In this document: positions 43,019-55,328 of the stretch, piece by piece
Numbering within the stretch: the stretch's first letter is position 1
Layout: each line of letters begins with the position of its first letter
Source: Megalobrama amblycephala
Lineage: Eukaryota; Chordata; Actinopteri; Cypriniformes; Xenocyprididae
NCBI RefSeq assembly: GCF_018812025.1
Contig: NC_063054.1
Coordinates: 36,228,396 to 36,292,395, forward strand
Direction: 5' to 3'
Length of the DNA: 64,000 nucleotides
Position numbers and translations under genes: made by a program
The notes under the pieces: generated by a model
The model's input: only the letters and a program-made list of their open reading frames with translations
Told to the model about the DNA's origin: nothing
Databases searched by the model: none

Positions 43019-44951
43019 CTAGTACTTTATATGGCCTCCATGATTTTTAAAGACAGCACCAAGTCTTCTAGGCATGGAATGAACAAGTTGGCATTTTGCA
43101 ACATCTATCTTTTTCTATGTTTTTCCATTCTTCAAGAATGAGCTCTTTTAGAGACTGGATGCTGGATGCAGAGTGATGCTCAACTTGTCTCTTCCCAATG
43201 GGTGTTCGATTGGGTTCAGATCAGGAGCCACTGAATCACTTTCACCTTGTTCTTCTTCAGAAATCCAACAGTGGCCTTAGATGTCTGTTTAGGATCATTG
43301 TCATGTTGGAAAAGTGCACGGAGTGATGGTAGCATCTTCTCTTTCAGTATAGAGCAGTACATCTGTGAATTCATGATGCCATCAATGAAATGCAGCTCCC
43401 GACACCAGCAGCACTCATGCAGCCCCACATCATGTTTCACTGTAGGCACCATGCATTTTTCTTTGTATTCCTCACCTTTGCGACGCCATACAGTTTTGAA
43501 GGCATCAGTTCCAAAAACATTTATCTTGTCTCCTTACTCCAGAGTATAGAGTCCCAGTAGTCTTCATCTTTGTCAGCATGGGCCCTGGCCAACTCTAGAC
43601 GGGCTGCTTTGTGCCTGGGCTTTAGGAGAGGCTTCTTTCGTGGACGGCACCCATGCATGCCATTCCTCTGCAGTGTACGCTGTATTGTGTCACAGGAAAT
43701 AGTCACCCAAGTTTGGCTTTCTACTTCTTTAGATAATTGCAGTGAACTTGCATGCCGATTTTCTTCAACCCTTCTCATCAGAAGACGCTCCTGTCGAGGT
43801 ATTAAAGTTGCCATCGAACGTTTTTTTACAAGATGTAATATAAGTCTAAGGTGTCCCCTGAATGTGTCTGTGAAGTCAGCTCAAAATACCCCATAGAGGT
43901 TTTTTTTATTAATTTTTTTAACTGCCTATTTTGGGGCATAATTAGAAATGCGCCGATTCATGTTGCGGCCCCTTTAAATGCTCACGCTCCCCGCACAAGG
44001 AGCTTGCGCTTGCCTTAAACAGCATAAACAAAGTTTACACAGCTAATATAACCCTCAAAATGGATCTTTACAAAGTGTTCGGCATGCATGCGTCGGATTA
44101 TGTGAGTATTGTATACTGTTATATTGTTTACATTTGATTCTGAATGAGTTTGAGGCTGTGCTCCGTGGCTAACGGCTAATGCTACACTGTTGGAGAGATT
44201 TATAAAGAATGAAGTTGTGTTTATGAATTATACAGACTGCAAGTGTTTAAAAATGAAAATAGTGACGGCTCTTGTCTCCATGAATACAGTAAGAAACTAT
44301 GGTAACTTTAACCACATTTAACAGTACATTAGCAACATGCTAACGAAACATTTATAAAGACAATTTACAAATATCACTAAAAATATCATGTTATCATGGA
44401 TCATGTCAGTTATTATTGCTCCATCTGCCATTTTTCGCTATTGTTCTTGCTTGCTTACCTAGTCTGATGATTCAGCTGTGCACAGATCCAGACGTTAATA
44501 CTGGCTGCCCTTGTCTAATGCCTTGAACATGAGCTGGCATATGCAAATATTGGGGGCGTACATATTAATGATCCCGACTGTTATGTTACAGTCGGTGTTA
44601 TGTTGAGATTCGCCTGTTCTTCGGAGGTCTTTTAAACAAATGAGATTTACATAAAAAGGAGGAAACAATGGAGTTTGAGACTCAATGTATGTCATTTCCA
44701 TGTAATGAACTCTTGTTATTTAACTATGGCAATATAAATTCAATTTTTAATTCTAGGGCACCTTTAATTTCCGTGGACGACCTGGACGTCTCTGTGAGAT
44801 GGTTGCAGTTCCATCTTTTTTACATTTTTGTACCACTTTTGCTACAGTATTCTGACTGATAAGTAAAGCTTTGCTGATCTTCACCTTTAGGGTGTAAAGA
44901 AATTATTTTCTTTCTCAGGTCTTGTGACATTTCTCTTCCATGTGGTGCCAT
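43019..44951 (-). pseudogene. Tc1 transposase, split by a TTAA element
   Basis: The N-terminal part (44951 down to 44768) starts MAPHGREMSQDLRKKII and reads toward the GRPRK-type motif. After the insertion the frame resumes at 43801 with IPRQERLLMRRVEENR and continues to the first Asp region. ALFQHDNDPKQTSK (about 43290-43330) holds the second Asp, and LNPIEHPLG (about 43200) the catalytic Glu. Besides the insertion, frame changes near 43500 and 43230 break it. The insertion lies inside a TTA leucine codon. Confidence 0.85.
43806..44763. repeat. TTAA element inside Tc1 transposase
   Basis: 958 bp. Left end AGTTGCCATCGAACG, right end TTCTAGGGCACCT. TTAA at 43802-43805 and 44764-44767. Removing it with one TTAA restores continuity of the transposase reading. 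Non-coding. Confidence 0.92.
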
Positions 44952-45350
44952 TGCTGACAGTAAGAAATGGGGTTTTAACTCCCTTTTATAGTCATCTGTC
45001 TGCTGGACACCTGTGTAATGAATAATTAGACTCACCTGCGCTTGAATTCTTGTTAAATTAGACATTTGTAGTCTAAAATGTAGCTTTGCTCCAGAGACTT
45101 TCAGTGGGGTGTACTCACTTTTGCATCACCCTAATTTGAGTAAAACTGAAAAATGTGTAATCTCAGTTATATTATTAACCTTACTTTCATGTTGTAAGTT
45201 AGACAAATGTTATATAAAACTTAGCCTTGTCAACATTTTGGAAATTGTTTTTGTGTTCATTGAGATATTGTTTATAATGTTACTTTTCAAAGGGGGTGTA
45301 CTCATTTACGCTGAGTACTGTGTGTATATATATATATATATACATACACA

Positions 45351-45387
<37 letters not shown>

Positions 45388-45409
45388 GTCTGTCTGTCTG
45401 TCTGTCTGT
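45351..45409. repeat. (TATC)n(TGTC)n microsatellite
   Basis: About nine TATC units passing into about six TGTC units, preceded by (TA)n at 45326-45340. Confidence 0.95.
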
Positions 45410-45460
45410 GCTGTCAAATCTAAGTTTGTATATTATATGTTTATGTGTATACACATACAT

Positions 45461-45492
<32 letters not shown>

Positions 45493-45577
45493 CCACACAC
45501 CACCATAGACCTGTATATATTTACAAACTTTTATGTTAGATGCAATTAATTGCGATTAATCGATTTGACAGCACTAT
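45410..45577. repeat. Small MITE with GTGCTGTCAAAT ends
   Basis: Starts GTGCTGTCAAATC and ends CGATTTGACAGCACT. It contains a (CA)n tract at 45468-45495. A similar end, GTGCTATCAAATCGAT, lies at 42720. Confidence 0.6.
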
Positions 45578-45589
45578 CTATCTATGGGA

Positions 45590-46025
45590 TAATAAATCAA
45601 TTCATGGATCGATTCTAAGATTTTCCGAATGCATCGCGATTCTCTCTTGAATCGATTCTGAGCTTGGTTTTTAACAGCAGATGGCGCTCTAGGCTGGTTT
45701 TTAACCACACGCTCAAATGCTCATGAAGAAGAGCGCTTGTGCATTCAGCTATGTACTTGCACCTCAGAATGCTTTTATAGCGTGAGATTAATGTAAACAG
45801 CCCACTGCAAACACCCTTGTAATTCGCTTCAACCTTTTCGAACTTTATGAATGATTATATCACAGAAGATTGGTGTGTGTATCGAGTTCAAGTACGGCTG
45901 TTTCTAAAGCATATAGTGCCATCTGCTGTTAAAAACTACACTCAGAATCGATTCGAGAGAGAATTGCGATGCATACGGACTTGTGGGGTGGGACTGTTTT
46001 ATTTATTTGGAATTGATTGGATCAT
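45590..46025. repeat. Foldback-like repeat with GAATCGATTC ends
   Basis: GCATCGCGATTCTCTCTTGAATCGATTCTGAG at the left is matched, inverted, by CAGAATCGATTCGAGAGAG...GCGATGCAT at the right. The internal region has no coding signal. Confidence 0.55.
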
Positions 46026-47172
46026 GAAAATCAACTGGGCATTTTATCAGTCACGGTTGGAGGGAGGAGTTTAAAGGTTTAAGGGTTGAAATACACCTGG
46101 TTTGAACCCGCAAATAGCTCTTCTAAAGGTTATTATATGAAACAGATGCTGTGTTTTATAACATGTGAAGTTAAATGAGCTGTGTACTAGTTTAAGACAA
46201 TAGCTGAAGCCTATTATGACTGACTGACACCTGCTGGTTACACCTGTCTGTCGGATGAACTGTTATTATTGACTTTATTGATTGCCATCTTCAGTATGAG
46301 ACCCTCACACATCCGTCTCAAGATGGTGCTTTAATTTCATTTTAACATGTCCAATGTGAATTGCTAATTAGTTATTTTGTTTAATGTTGTCAGTCAGTAA
46401 GAGAATGGAAAGGAACTTTGAGTGTTCAGACAGCTAATGAATAAATTGATGATCTCTCATGAAATAAACTCCACAGAAGTGTATTTAGGATGCAACCTAA
46501 ATCTGTTTTCCAAAGGAGGCACACTGAATACTGAACAGATACAGTTTATTTGGGAGTTGAGAAGTTCTCAAGCGCATAATGAATGAGTCTGTAATGCATC
46601 TGAATCTGTATGGAGATGTAGTTTGCTGCAGAATGTGAGCTGTTTACTCTTAGTAATCTTGTTTGGAATCATAAAAGTCTTCATTAGTTTCCTAATGTCT
46701 CCCATAGGTTCAGTAAAATAAGTATGGACTTCTAAAATAATTTGCAGTGAGATGTGAGTGTTTGTTTTGAGCAGCGTAGCTTTAGAGTTTTAGGAAATAA
46801 ACAAAAATACATCTACTCAATCTCAATTTTTAATAACCTTTTCAGACCTAATGTGATGATGCAAAACAATACAGAGTTTTAAATCAATAATTGAAATGGA
46901 CAGTTCAAACTGATTCATTGAAGTTAATTAAACATCTATTATGCTATTTTTTGCACTGGTTAATTTTAAATCAGAGATGCTAGTTAAACTAGGTAAAACA
47001 AAATAAAATAATTGCTATAATCATTAGTGTTCATTAAGGTTTTCGAAACTTTGAATCAACTGAACCAGTTGCTTCGCAAAATGATTCACTGTTTTGAAGC
47101 ACTCGAAACTCCACACGCTGGTGATGCCTGCTGATCAAAACTGTGTAAATGTAACAAAAACTCGGCCCAAAC
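46026..47172. other. Intergenic or intronic DNA
   Basis: No recognised gene or element. Confidence 0.35.
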
Positions 47173-47180
47173 TTAAAAAC

Positions 47181-47663
47181 TTGGGATGTCCTGATCAAGT
47201 TTTTTGTGTCCCCGATCCGATCCGATCTGAGTCATTGAATATTGTTGAGTCCTGATACATTACTCTATCTACTTCACTTCAAGTGCATTAAAGTTATTAC
47301 AATCAATCCAGTGTATACAGGGATGTGCAGAGAGTTTCTCAGGGGTTCAAATGTAAAAAAGGGGCATCTATCACTATGGAGTAATTGCAGTGTAACAAAT
47401 AAGATATAATAAGATTAATGCCAGTCTTTCAGTCAATTACGAAGCAAGAAGCAACCCATAGCAATGTGTCATGACAGTGTCATCTCTGACAGCAGATAAA
47501 AATAAACAGTAAACAAATTACTTTCAAATTAATTGTTACAAAAATATGCATCAAATATGCTTAACACAGAAACACAGAGGATAGCCAGTTCCGAGCAGTT
47601 AAAATCAGTTAAAACTTAATCTGCCCCAATACCGATCCCTGAGTTCGGCTTGGGACATCCCTG
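47181..47663. repeat. hAT-like MITE
   Basis: Ends TTGGGATGTCC and, inverted, AGGGATGTCCC. Near-perfect 8-bp duplication TTAAAAAC / ATAAAAAC. Contains CCCGATCCGATCCGATC near the left end. No coding. Confidence 0.65.
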
Positions 47664-47769
47664 ATAAAAACACCTTTTACAAATCATTTGCAAGTGTTTT
47701 ATTGAAAGTATAATCTATTTAATGCAAATAACAAATCATCTAATACCAATAAATACAAAGTATCTGTAT

Positions 47770-48925
47770 TAGTGATCGACCGATGTATCTGTTTACCGAT
47801 ATTTTTCCCGATATTTAAGCATTTTTCCATAATCGGGTATCGGTTTTGTAATATCGGATTCGCCGATTTACGGCGCCATCTTGTGGCCGTTTTGAGATTT
47901 CCGCCATTGCAGCCCGGGCGTCTGAGGAGATCAGTCAACAACAACTCAGTGCACAGGTAACGTTCTACTTGGTTTGCTTTAATTAATCAACTTTATTTAA
48001 CATAACAGACATGCACAAATGAGATCTGAGACATAAATTCCGGATATAGTTAATTTATGCAGCTTGTTTCTAAACAATTGAGACGAACTCATTGAGTCAC
48101 GTAGTGTAATTCGTCATGTCCTGCCCCAATAAAGACGCAACTTTACATGAATTAAATAAAACAGACATGAATGAGTGCATGTTGAAAATAAAAGCGCTGA
48201 ATTTAATTCTCTATCTGTTGTATTTGCTCACCATTAGTCTAGAAGAAAAAGTTCGTTCATATTGCTTAGCAACTGACGGATGATCAGGAGGCTTAAGCAC
48301 GGCCACTGAATGAAACTTTTGACAAGATTATCTTGTTTAAACACCCTAGATTATATTATCATTTACTACATAACAATTATTTCGCTAATACACATATAAA
48401 TATAGCCTACCGCTTTGTGGAAATTAATTATTTATTATCTTCATGCGCGATCGCGGTTGATTAAGTTATAGTCAAACAGCACTTTGTCAGTTGGCATTTC
48501 ATGATTTAACGTTAGATTAAATTTAGATCATAAAATGCCAACTGCCAAGTGCTGTTTAACATTATATAGTCTCGGGAAAAAAAAGTTCGTTCATATTGCT
48601 CAGCACCTGAATGGGTTGATGATCAGGAAGCCTCAAGCACGGCCACTGCATGACATTTTTGACAAGATTATCTCGTTTAAACACCCTAGATTATATAATC
48701 ATTTGATTTACTACATAACCATTATTATTATTTTTTGTATGCAAGGAGGGAGTGATTGTTATAAATAAAATGGTTTGTTCAGCTCATTTGTGTTGTAATA
48801 ATTGTAAAAAACAGAAGTATAACAGTAAATAAATATCGGTTCTGCATATCGGTTATCAGGTACATAAACATGCAAATAATCGGTATCGGTATCGGTTATA
48901 AAAAATCAATATCAGTCGATCACTA
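47770..48925. mobile_element. hAT-like non-autonomous element with internal duplication
   Basis: Ends TAGTGATCGACCGAT and, inverted, TAGTGATCGACTGAT. Duplication ATCTGTAT / GTCTGTAT (47762-47769, 48926-48933; one mismatch). Near both ends the wording ATCGGT(A)TCGGT is repeated. A segment of about 150 bp starting AAGTTCGTTCATATTGCT occurs twice, at about 48249 and 48583. No transposase. Confidence 0.8.
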
Positions 48926-48943
48926 GTCTGTATTATTGTCTGT

Positions 48944-49890
48944 GTTGTCATGCCGTTCCACACCCGTAAGACCTTCATTCATCTTCGGAACACAAATTAA
49001 GATATTTTTGATAAAATCTGATGGTCAGTGAGGCCTGCATTGATAGCAAGATCATTAACACTTTCAATACCATAAAAGTACTAAAGACATATTTAAATCA
49101 GTTCATGTGACTACAGTGGAATTGACAAGAATACTTTTTGTGTGCCAATAAAACAGCATATATTTATTCAGCAATATCTAGTGATGGACAATTTCAAAAC
49201 ACTGCTTCATGACGCTTAGATCGAAGCTTTACGAAGCTTTTGTTTCGAATCAGTGGTTCAGAGCATGTATCAAACTGCTAAAGTCATATGAACCATTGAA
49301 ATTAGGCTTGTTTGAGATGCATCGGCACTACGCAGACCGATCGGCATATGACATTAAAGTATCACGAGAGTTATTGTAGAGCAGACGACTCCTTATGCTT
49401 CTGAATCATTCTCGCGGTACTTTGATGTCATCTGCCGATCGGTCTGCGCAGCGCCGATGCATCTCGAACAAGCCTATTTCACAACATTTCGAAACACTTA
49501 TGATGTAACGAAGCCTCGTTTACTGAAATCACGTGACTTTGGCAGTTTCACACGCGCTCCGAACCAGTGATTCGAAACAAAAGATTCGTAAAGCTTCGAA
49601 GCTTCATGAAGCAGTGTTTTGAAATCGCCCATCACTAGATATTGCTGAATAAACTCGTTATTTTGGGGTTTTTTTGGCGCACAAAAAGTATTCTCGTCAC
49701 TTCGTAACATTAAAGTTGAACCACTGTAGTCACATGAACTGATTTAAATGTCTTTAGTAGCTTTCTGGGCATTTGAAAGTGTTTAAATATCTTGTTGGCA
49801 ATGCAGGCCTCTCTGAGCCATCGGATTTTATCAAAAATATCTTAATTTGTGTTCCAAAGATGAACGAAGGTCTTCAAGCTTTTAACTAAA
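48944..49890. repeat. Long foldback MITE
   Basis: Left arm 48944-49300 and right arm about 49480-49890 are inverted copies (GTTCCACACCCG..., TGAGGCCTGCATTGATAGCA..., TTCGAATCAGTGGTTC...). Partial copy at 27890-28408. A smaller palindrome sits between the arms. Confidence 0.85.
49303..49475. repeat. Palindromic element nested at the foldback centre
   Basis: TAGGCTTGTTTGAGATGCAT...GACCGATCGGCATATGACAT is matched by its complement ending ATGCATCTCGAACAAGCCTA. 173 bp with a loop near 49390. Confidence 0.75.
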
Positions 49891-51383
49891 CGCTTCCTTT
49901 TTATTATACAAATGTGTCATTAAAAATGTCTTCAAATTTATTAAACTTTTTAAAAAAAAACATAATGTGGTTCATGGGTTCACAGAGATCGTCGCCCGCT
50001 AGCTGCGAACCATTGAAATTTCAAAATGTTTTGTAAAAGTTATGACTTAACGAAAACTTTTTTACTGAAATCATGTGACTTTGGCCGTTTGATATGCGCT
50101 CTGAATCATTGGTTCAAAATAAATGATTCGCAAAGGTTTCGAAGAATGTTTCGAAAGCGTCCATCACAAATAGTCATGATTTTGCTTAATTCTAAATCGT
50201 TGTGAGCATCACACAGTGCTCCTTCAAACATGTTTGAGTACACAAAAAATGAGTATTTACTGACATGTGTACAGTATTTATTGAGATTCAGAAATTTCCA
50301 CAGATGTTGTTTGTTCAGAGCCACATGCATATGATGCATTTCACTTCTCTTAACTGTGTGTTTGTGGCCGTTTTGCCCTCAGCCATTCTAACACACCTGT
50401 CTGTCATCATTTGAGCGTAATGACTCCATTAAACAGCAGTGGCGATGGTTAACAGTAATGGAACATTCTGGATGGAGCTCTAGATGTGGGCTTTGTGCTG
50501 TAGGTTGAAGTCACAGATTGATTGTCTTTTATTTAGACCATTTTGTGCACAACGCTCTGCTCTGGGTAACTTGTTATTTGTTTTATTTGCTGTCAGTTCT
50601 GGCTTATATTTTATTGATTTTCATGGCGAGTTCACATATGCACGTTACATGGTGCTGCTGGCTCAGGTCATGTGAATATTTGTCTCCAAAGATGTCTGTA
50701 ATGATTCTGTTTGGAGCAGGCCTTGGGAAAATTAAATTAAGATTATAAACGGCAGGGAAACCCCTCTAGGTCACACGACAGAGGACGGGAGCGAGCTGCC
50801 TGCGTGTGTTTTCTGCTGCGGAGACATCAGGAGAGAGATATGAGGAGTTTGATTCGTGCTGTTAGAGCTGCTGATGTGAGTCTGAGCAGAAACGTCAGAT
50901 ACTCGCTGTGCTAGTGCATTGTAAGTTTTGTAGATATTTTGAAGAATTTGATCTCCATGCAACTGACCGAGGCTTTCAAAATTTTTAAAGGTGTTAAAAC
51001 GCCATTAAACTTTCATAAAAGTAGTCCTTACAACTTGTGCACTATATTTCGAGTCTTCTGAAGTAATTAAAAAAAATAATTCATGAGTGACTGTGCAATT
51101 TGTAAATGAATCTTTTTTTTTTTTATTAAATCTTTTAAATGAATCAGTTGATTCAGTTCACAACCACTGTGATTAAACATATTTTACTGCACCATTTTTA
51201 ATGTAAAAAAGCAAAGAAACATTTTCATTCAAAAAAAGTACCACCTGAATATATTTTATAATTTTTGTCTTGTATTATTTGTACATTTCTTTATAGTTTT
51301 TTTTACTTGATTGTACATAATTGCACATATTTTGTTCTTTGTTATTTACTTGGTTCTTACCATGATGCTGTGGCTGAGATGAA
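49891..51383. other. Foldback debris, then apparently single-copy DNA
   Basis: 49970-50170 still shows foldback-family wording (TGACTTTGGCCGTTTGATAT). 50340-50960 has balanced composition and could be intronic. No exon proven. Confidence 0.3.
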
Positions 51384-51449
51384 AATTAAATTAAATTAAA
51401 TTAAATTAAATTAAATTAAATTAAATTAAATTAAATTAAATTAAATTAA
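51384..51449. repeat. (ATTAA)n microsatellite
   Basis: About 13 copies of the pentamer, giving a TTAA site every five bases. Confidence 0.95.
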
Positions 51450-52243
51450 ATAATAAAATAAAACAAAATAAAATTGAATAAAATAATATAAAAATATCAA
51501 ATAATATAAAATAAAAGTACAAATCACAATTGTTATATTAGTATCATTAATATAGTATTAAAATATTTATTCAGAATCTGAATGTTTTTATATTTTCCAT
51601 TTTTTTTATTTTAAATTTAGTTTTAGTAAATTTGTTGTGTTTCTGTCATTTATTTTTCTATTTAGTGTTTATTATTTTTATTTGAGTTTTTGTTTAGTTT
51701 TTTTCAGGTTTACTAAAACTTAGAAATGTTGCCTTGGCAAATAAATTAAAGTTTAATTTTATTTCAATAAATAGAAATGTTTTTCAATAGTTTTAGATTT
51801 AGTTAACAATAACAACACTGATCTGACTCTGAATGATAGCGAGTAACAGCTTACAGTACATTTCATCTTGATCCTCACAAACCTACAGTATGGCTTCAGA
51901 ATTTAGCGCACAAGTCAAATGGACCATTTTTTATGATTATTTTCATATAATCATATATGATTTTTATGGTGCTTTTAGGTCCTTTTTGAAGCTTTAATGC
52001 TTCACTCCCCATTCATTGTAATTGCATGGAAAACAGCGGCGAGGACAAGACTTCTTTTATGTTCCGCAGAAGAAAATCACATGGTTTTGGAGCAGCATGA
52101 TGACAGACCTTTTATTTCTGAATGGACTTTTCCTTTTAAAATTCAAGCCTTAATGCAAAAAGCCACAGCAATCAAAGATATCTAAAAAAATCACTTTACA
52201 GCATCCTCCAAAAAAAAAAGGGGGATGTTGAAAAAAGGTTTAA
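51450..52243. other. AT-rich DNA
   Basis: No gene. 51985-52140 carries fragments of foldback-MITE text (TGATGACAGACC). Confidence 0.3.
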
Positions 52244-53207
52244 AATAAGCGGTCATGAATTGAGAAATCAAATTTTCCTTGATATTTTATAAGAGGTCAT
52301 TGTACTATAAAAATATCCTGTAAGTTTCAGAACTCAAAACGTTCTCTTTGGCTTTTCTACAGCTTTTATTGAAATGGCCAAGCTCAGAAAATGACTACTT
52401 CTACATCATTGCCTCTTTAGCCCCGCCCACCGATGCACACATGAGAGTTCACGAGAGAGACTCAAACACAGGATTATTCCAACAAAACAATAGAGACGCC
52501 TCTGAGGATTACAAGACGTTTTGAATTTGCGATAGCTGTGATTTGATGTTCTTTCCTTTGCTTCGGCATTTATGTGGATTATCGTATATGGAAGAAAGCA
52601 TGTAGAGAATGCTGCTTTTGTTATTGTTCTGATCTAAGCCATTCGCTGTAATCCTGAATTAAAGCTTCAGTGAGCGACATCTTCTGTTTTGTCATCAGTA
52701 AGACATTACAACACGTTTCACTTGATTTAGAACACAACACTGCAAATGACAATGCATACGTTTTTCAGTTTACCGTAAAGGATGAACTATGAATAGTGTA
52801 TAGGAATGACAATGTGACAAACAATGGTGCATTCATTCATAATTCTGAAGCACCGTAAGTCATTCTTTGTCAATTATAACTGTTGTAACTTTACCAAGAC
52901 TTATATGTAATAAGCATAAATGTTTCACATTATTGGCAAATGTTCCAGCTGTGTAAGACATATTTTTCCACACTGCAAGTTGTAATGGCGGATACATTGA
53001 AAACTATTTTAATATGCAAAACTGTTACCCAATCATAGCAATGGGCGTGTCTTAAATGTGGCAGGCCTATCAAAACTGAGTGTTCAAAAGAGAGGGAAAA
53101 AATAGCTTATTCTAAATTAGGATGTTTTTTTGATGTACAAATCTTGATAACATTATAAGTGGACCTCAGAGAAGATTATAAATATAAAATGCCGTCCATG
53201 ACCACTT
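52244..53207. repeat. TTAA element (GGTCATG ends)
   Basis: Left end AATAAGCGGTCATGAATTG, right end inverted AGTGGTCATGGACGG. TTAA at 52240-52243 and 53208-53211. Contains promoter-like GC sequence GCCCCGCCCACC near 52422. No coding frame recognised. Confidence 0.65.
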
Positions 53208-53719
53208 TAAAGGTGCCGAAGAACACGTTTTCAAAAGATGTAATATAAGTATAAGGTGTCCCCTGAATGTGTCTGTGAAGTTTCAGCTCAAAATTATAGA
53301 TTTATTTTTTTTTTTTTAACTGCCTATTTTGGGGCATCATTAAATATGCGCCGATTCAGTGCGCGGCCCCTTTAAATTCTCGCGCTCCCCGCCCCTGAGC
53401 TCTCGCTTGCCTTAAACAGCATAAACAAAGTTCACACAGCTAATATAACCCTCAAAATGGATCTTTACAAAGTGTTCGTCATGCAGCATGTCTAATCGCG
53501 TAAGTATGGTATTTATTTGGATGTTTACATTTGATTCTGAATGAGTTTGATAGTGCTCCGTGGCTAAAGCTAACATTACACACTGTTGGAGAGATTTATA
53601 AAGAATGAAGTTGTGTTTATGAATTATACAGACTGCAAGTGTTTAAAAATGAAAATAACGACAGTCTTGTCTCCGTAAGAAACATAGTAAGAAACGATGG
53701 TAACTTTAACCACATTTAA

Positions 53720-54829
53720 AGGGCACCTATTATGCAAAATTCACTTTTACATGGTGTTTGACCATAAATGTGTGTTGGCAGTGTGTGAGCAAAACCATCC
53801 TAGAATGAGAAAAATCCACCCAGTGGTTTTTTTACAATCTCAATAATTCATAAGCACTGTCTCAGAACGCCCTGTTCTAAGATTGCTCTCACTGTGACGT
53901 AGAATTGCGCTAAGCCCCACCCACGTGGTTTGATTGACAATCTGGTTTTGGCATAGACCCCGCCCTCGGTGATCGGTCAACCATCCTCCATTGTTTCAAC
54001 GACAGCCGGTAATGTCTCCTAAGAAACATAAGTGTTCTGTTGTGGGATGTAATAATGAACATAGTAGTTTTCACTTACTTCTGAAATCAGAGCCACTGAA
54101 AACGCAGTGGATGGATTTTATTTACGAAGGAAAGGCGCCACTCAAAATTCCAAAATACGTTTATGTTTGCGCGAATCATTTTTTGACCGACTGTTTTGAG
54201 AACGAGGGTCAATTCAAAGCAGGTCTTGCTTCAAAGTTAATCCTCAAGTGTGGATCGTTGCCTACTGTTCGCGATCCAACGTCACCTCCAGAAGAAGTAA
54301 GTGTATTTAATGTTTTTTGAGCAAATAGTCATTTCAGTCGATGTCAGCCAATTCAATAACAAATGCGTCTAAAGTTGTTGTTGTTGTCGTAGAATGTCTG
54401 TGTATATAATTTAAACCTTGTTTGTATAGTGTGTATCCACACGTATATATATATATTTTTAAAGATATTGTATTAAAAACTGTGTATGTTTTCCGGGATG
54501 GTCTACCATATATGATGGAGTGACTTGAAGTTGTTTCATCCGTCTTGTAACCTTTGATACAACAAATAGCGTCAGACAGTTTTATGTCACGTATTATTTT
54601 TTGCAACAATTACAAATGTAAATAAATTAATACCTGTTCTATCTCCCTGCAGCATATATTTTCTGGTTCTGTAGCCATCTTCTCACATTTGCCACATAAG
54701 CACCTGTACGACAAGTAATGTCAACATGACGCAACCGTTCCCTCGCATAAATATAATTTCGTTTGTACTTAGCAAACGTTATCACAGTATTTGTGTTTGT
54801 AGTTTCAAAAAATTGCGCGAACGTTATCA

Positions 54830-54868
<39 letters not shown>

Positions 54869-55328
54869 GCACATCCATAATTGCAAAGGGGACGCGATTA
54901 AAACTCTATAAGTACATAAATGTATCAAATAACCATTCAGAGACGTCCTGCTCCATTCTCAATTGTGTTTCTTCTGCCGGAGTCTCTTCATCATCTGGGT
55001 CTGATTCCGGTTCAAACATGTACGGCTGAATGCCATACAAAACAGCGGGTCTCTCACTCTCAGCCATTCTGCTTCTACCGACTGTTTATTGCCATAGGTA
55101 TGCAAGTTACGCCCTCATCCAAAGGCAGGGCAGGGATATGCAGCTCATTTATATTTAAGGTGGTATACACCAAAACAGCTCTTTTTAAAACAGGCCCCAA
55201 AAATGACATTTTCAAATGGTTATAATAAATTAACTGTGGGGTATTTTGTGCTGAAACTTCACAAATACATTCTGGGGACACCCAAGACCAATATTACATC
55301 TTGTAAAAAGGGGCATAATAGGTGCCCT
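53720..55328 (+). mobile_element. Kolobok-type DNA element carrying a THAP exon
   Basis: Inverted ends AGGGCACCTATTATGC on both sides. TTAA at 53716-53719 and 55329-55332; the uninterrupted paralogue near 44322 has a single TTAA at this point. THAP domain plus TTAA duplication are the joint hallmarks of the Kolobok superfamily (established knowledge). No catalytic transposase domain is seen in its 1.6 kb, so it is non-autonomous. A (GT)n tract lies at 54833-54866. Confidence 0.8.
54012..54718 (+). CDS. THAP zinc-finger mini-protein, two candidate exons (54012-54296, 54653-54718)
   Basis: Exon 1 encodes 95 residues from MSPKKHKCSVVGC. The C2CH zinc ligands are C8, C13, C53 and H56, with the conserved W33, P28 and F57 and a late SLPTV in the place of the AVPTIF motif, so the fold looks complete. 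It ends CCAGAAGAA|GTAAGTG, a strong donor. A good acceptor, TCTATCTCCCTGCAG, at 54638-54652 opens a second exon in the same phase, giving 21 more residues before TAA at 54716-54718. THAP domains bind DNA, and in Kolobok and P-element transposases they recognise element ends. A stand-alone THAP product could act as a competitor of transposase (inference). The second exon could be chance; without it the frame reads 14 codons past the donor and would be 102 residues from this ATG. Confidence 0.55.

Larger units (their letters stand above)
42809..45320 (-). mobile_element. Tc1-like transposon with long IR/DR ends, interrupted
   Basis: Inverted repeats of about 200 bp (CCCCCTTTGAAAAGTAACAT... and inverted at 45275-45320). 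Inner direct repeats carry GATGCAAAAATGAGTACACC near 42979 and the inverted equivalent near 45110; the outer one reads GTAAATGAGTACACC. This is the IR/DR plan of Sleeping Beauty-like Tc1 elements. The left terminus has lost its first 20-odd bases at the (ATCT)n boundary. A TTAA element splits the transposase gene. Confidence 0.85.

Noticed and set aside
40799..46105. Shared phrase ACACCTGGTTTGAAC at about 40810 and 46093
   Set aside because: Too short and isolated to define a repeat.
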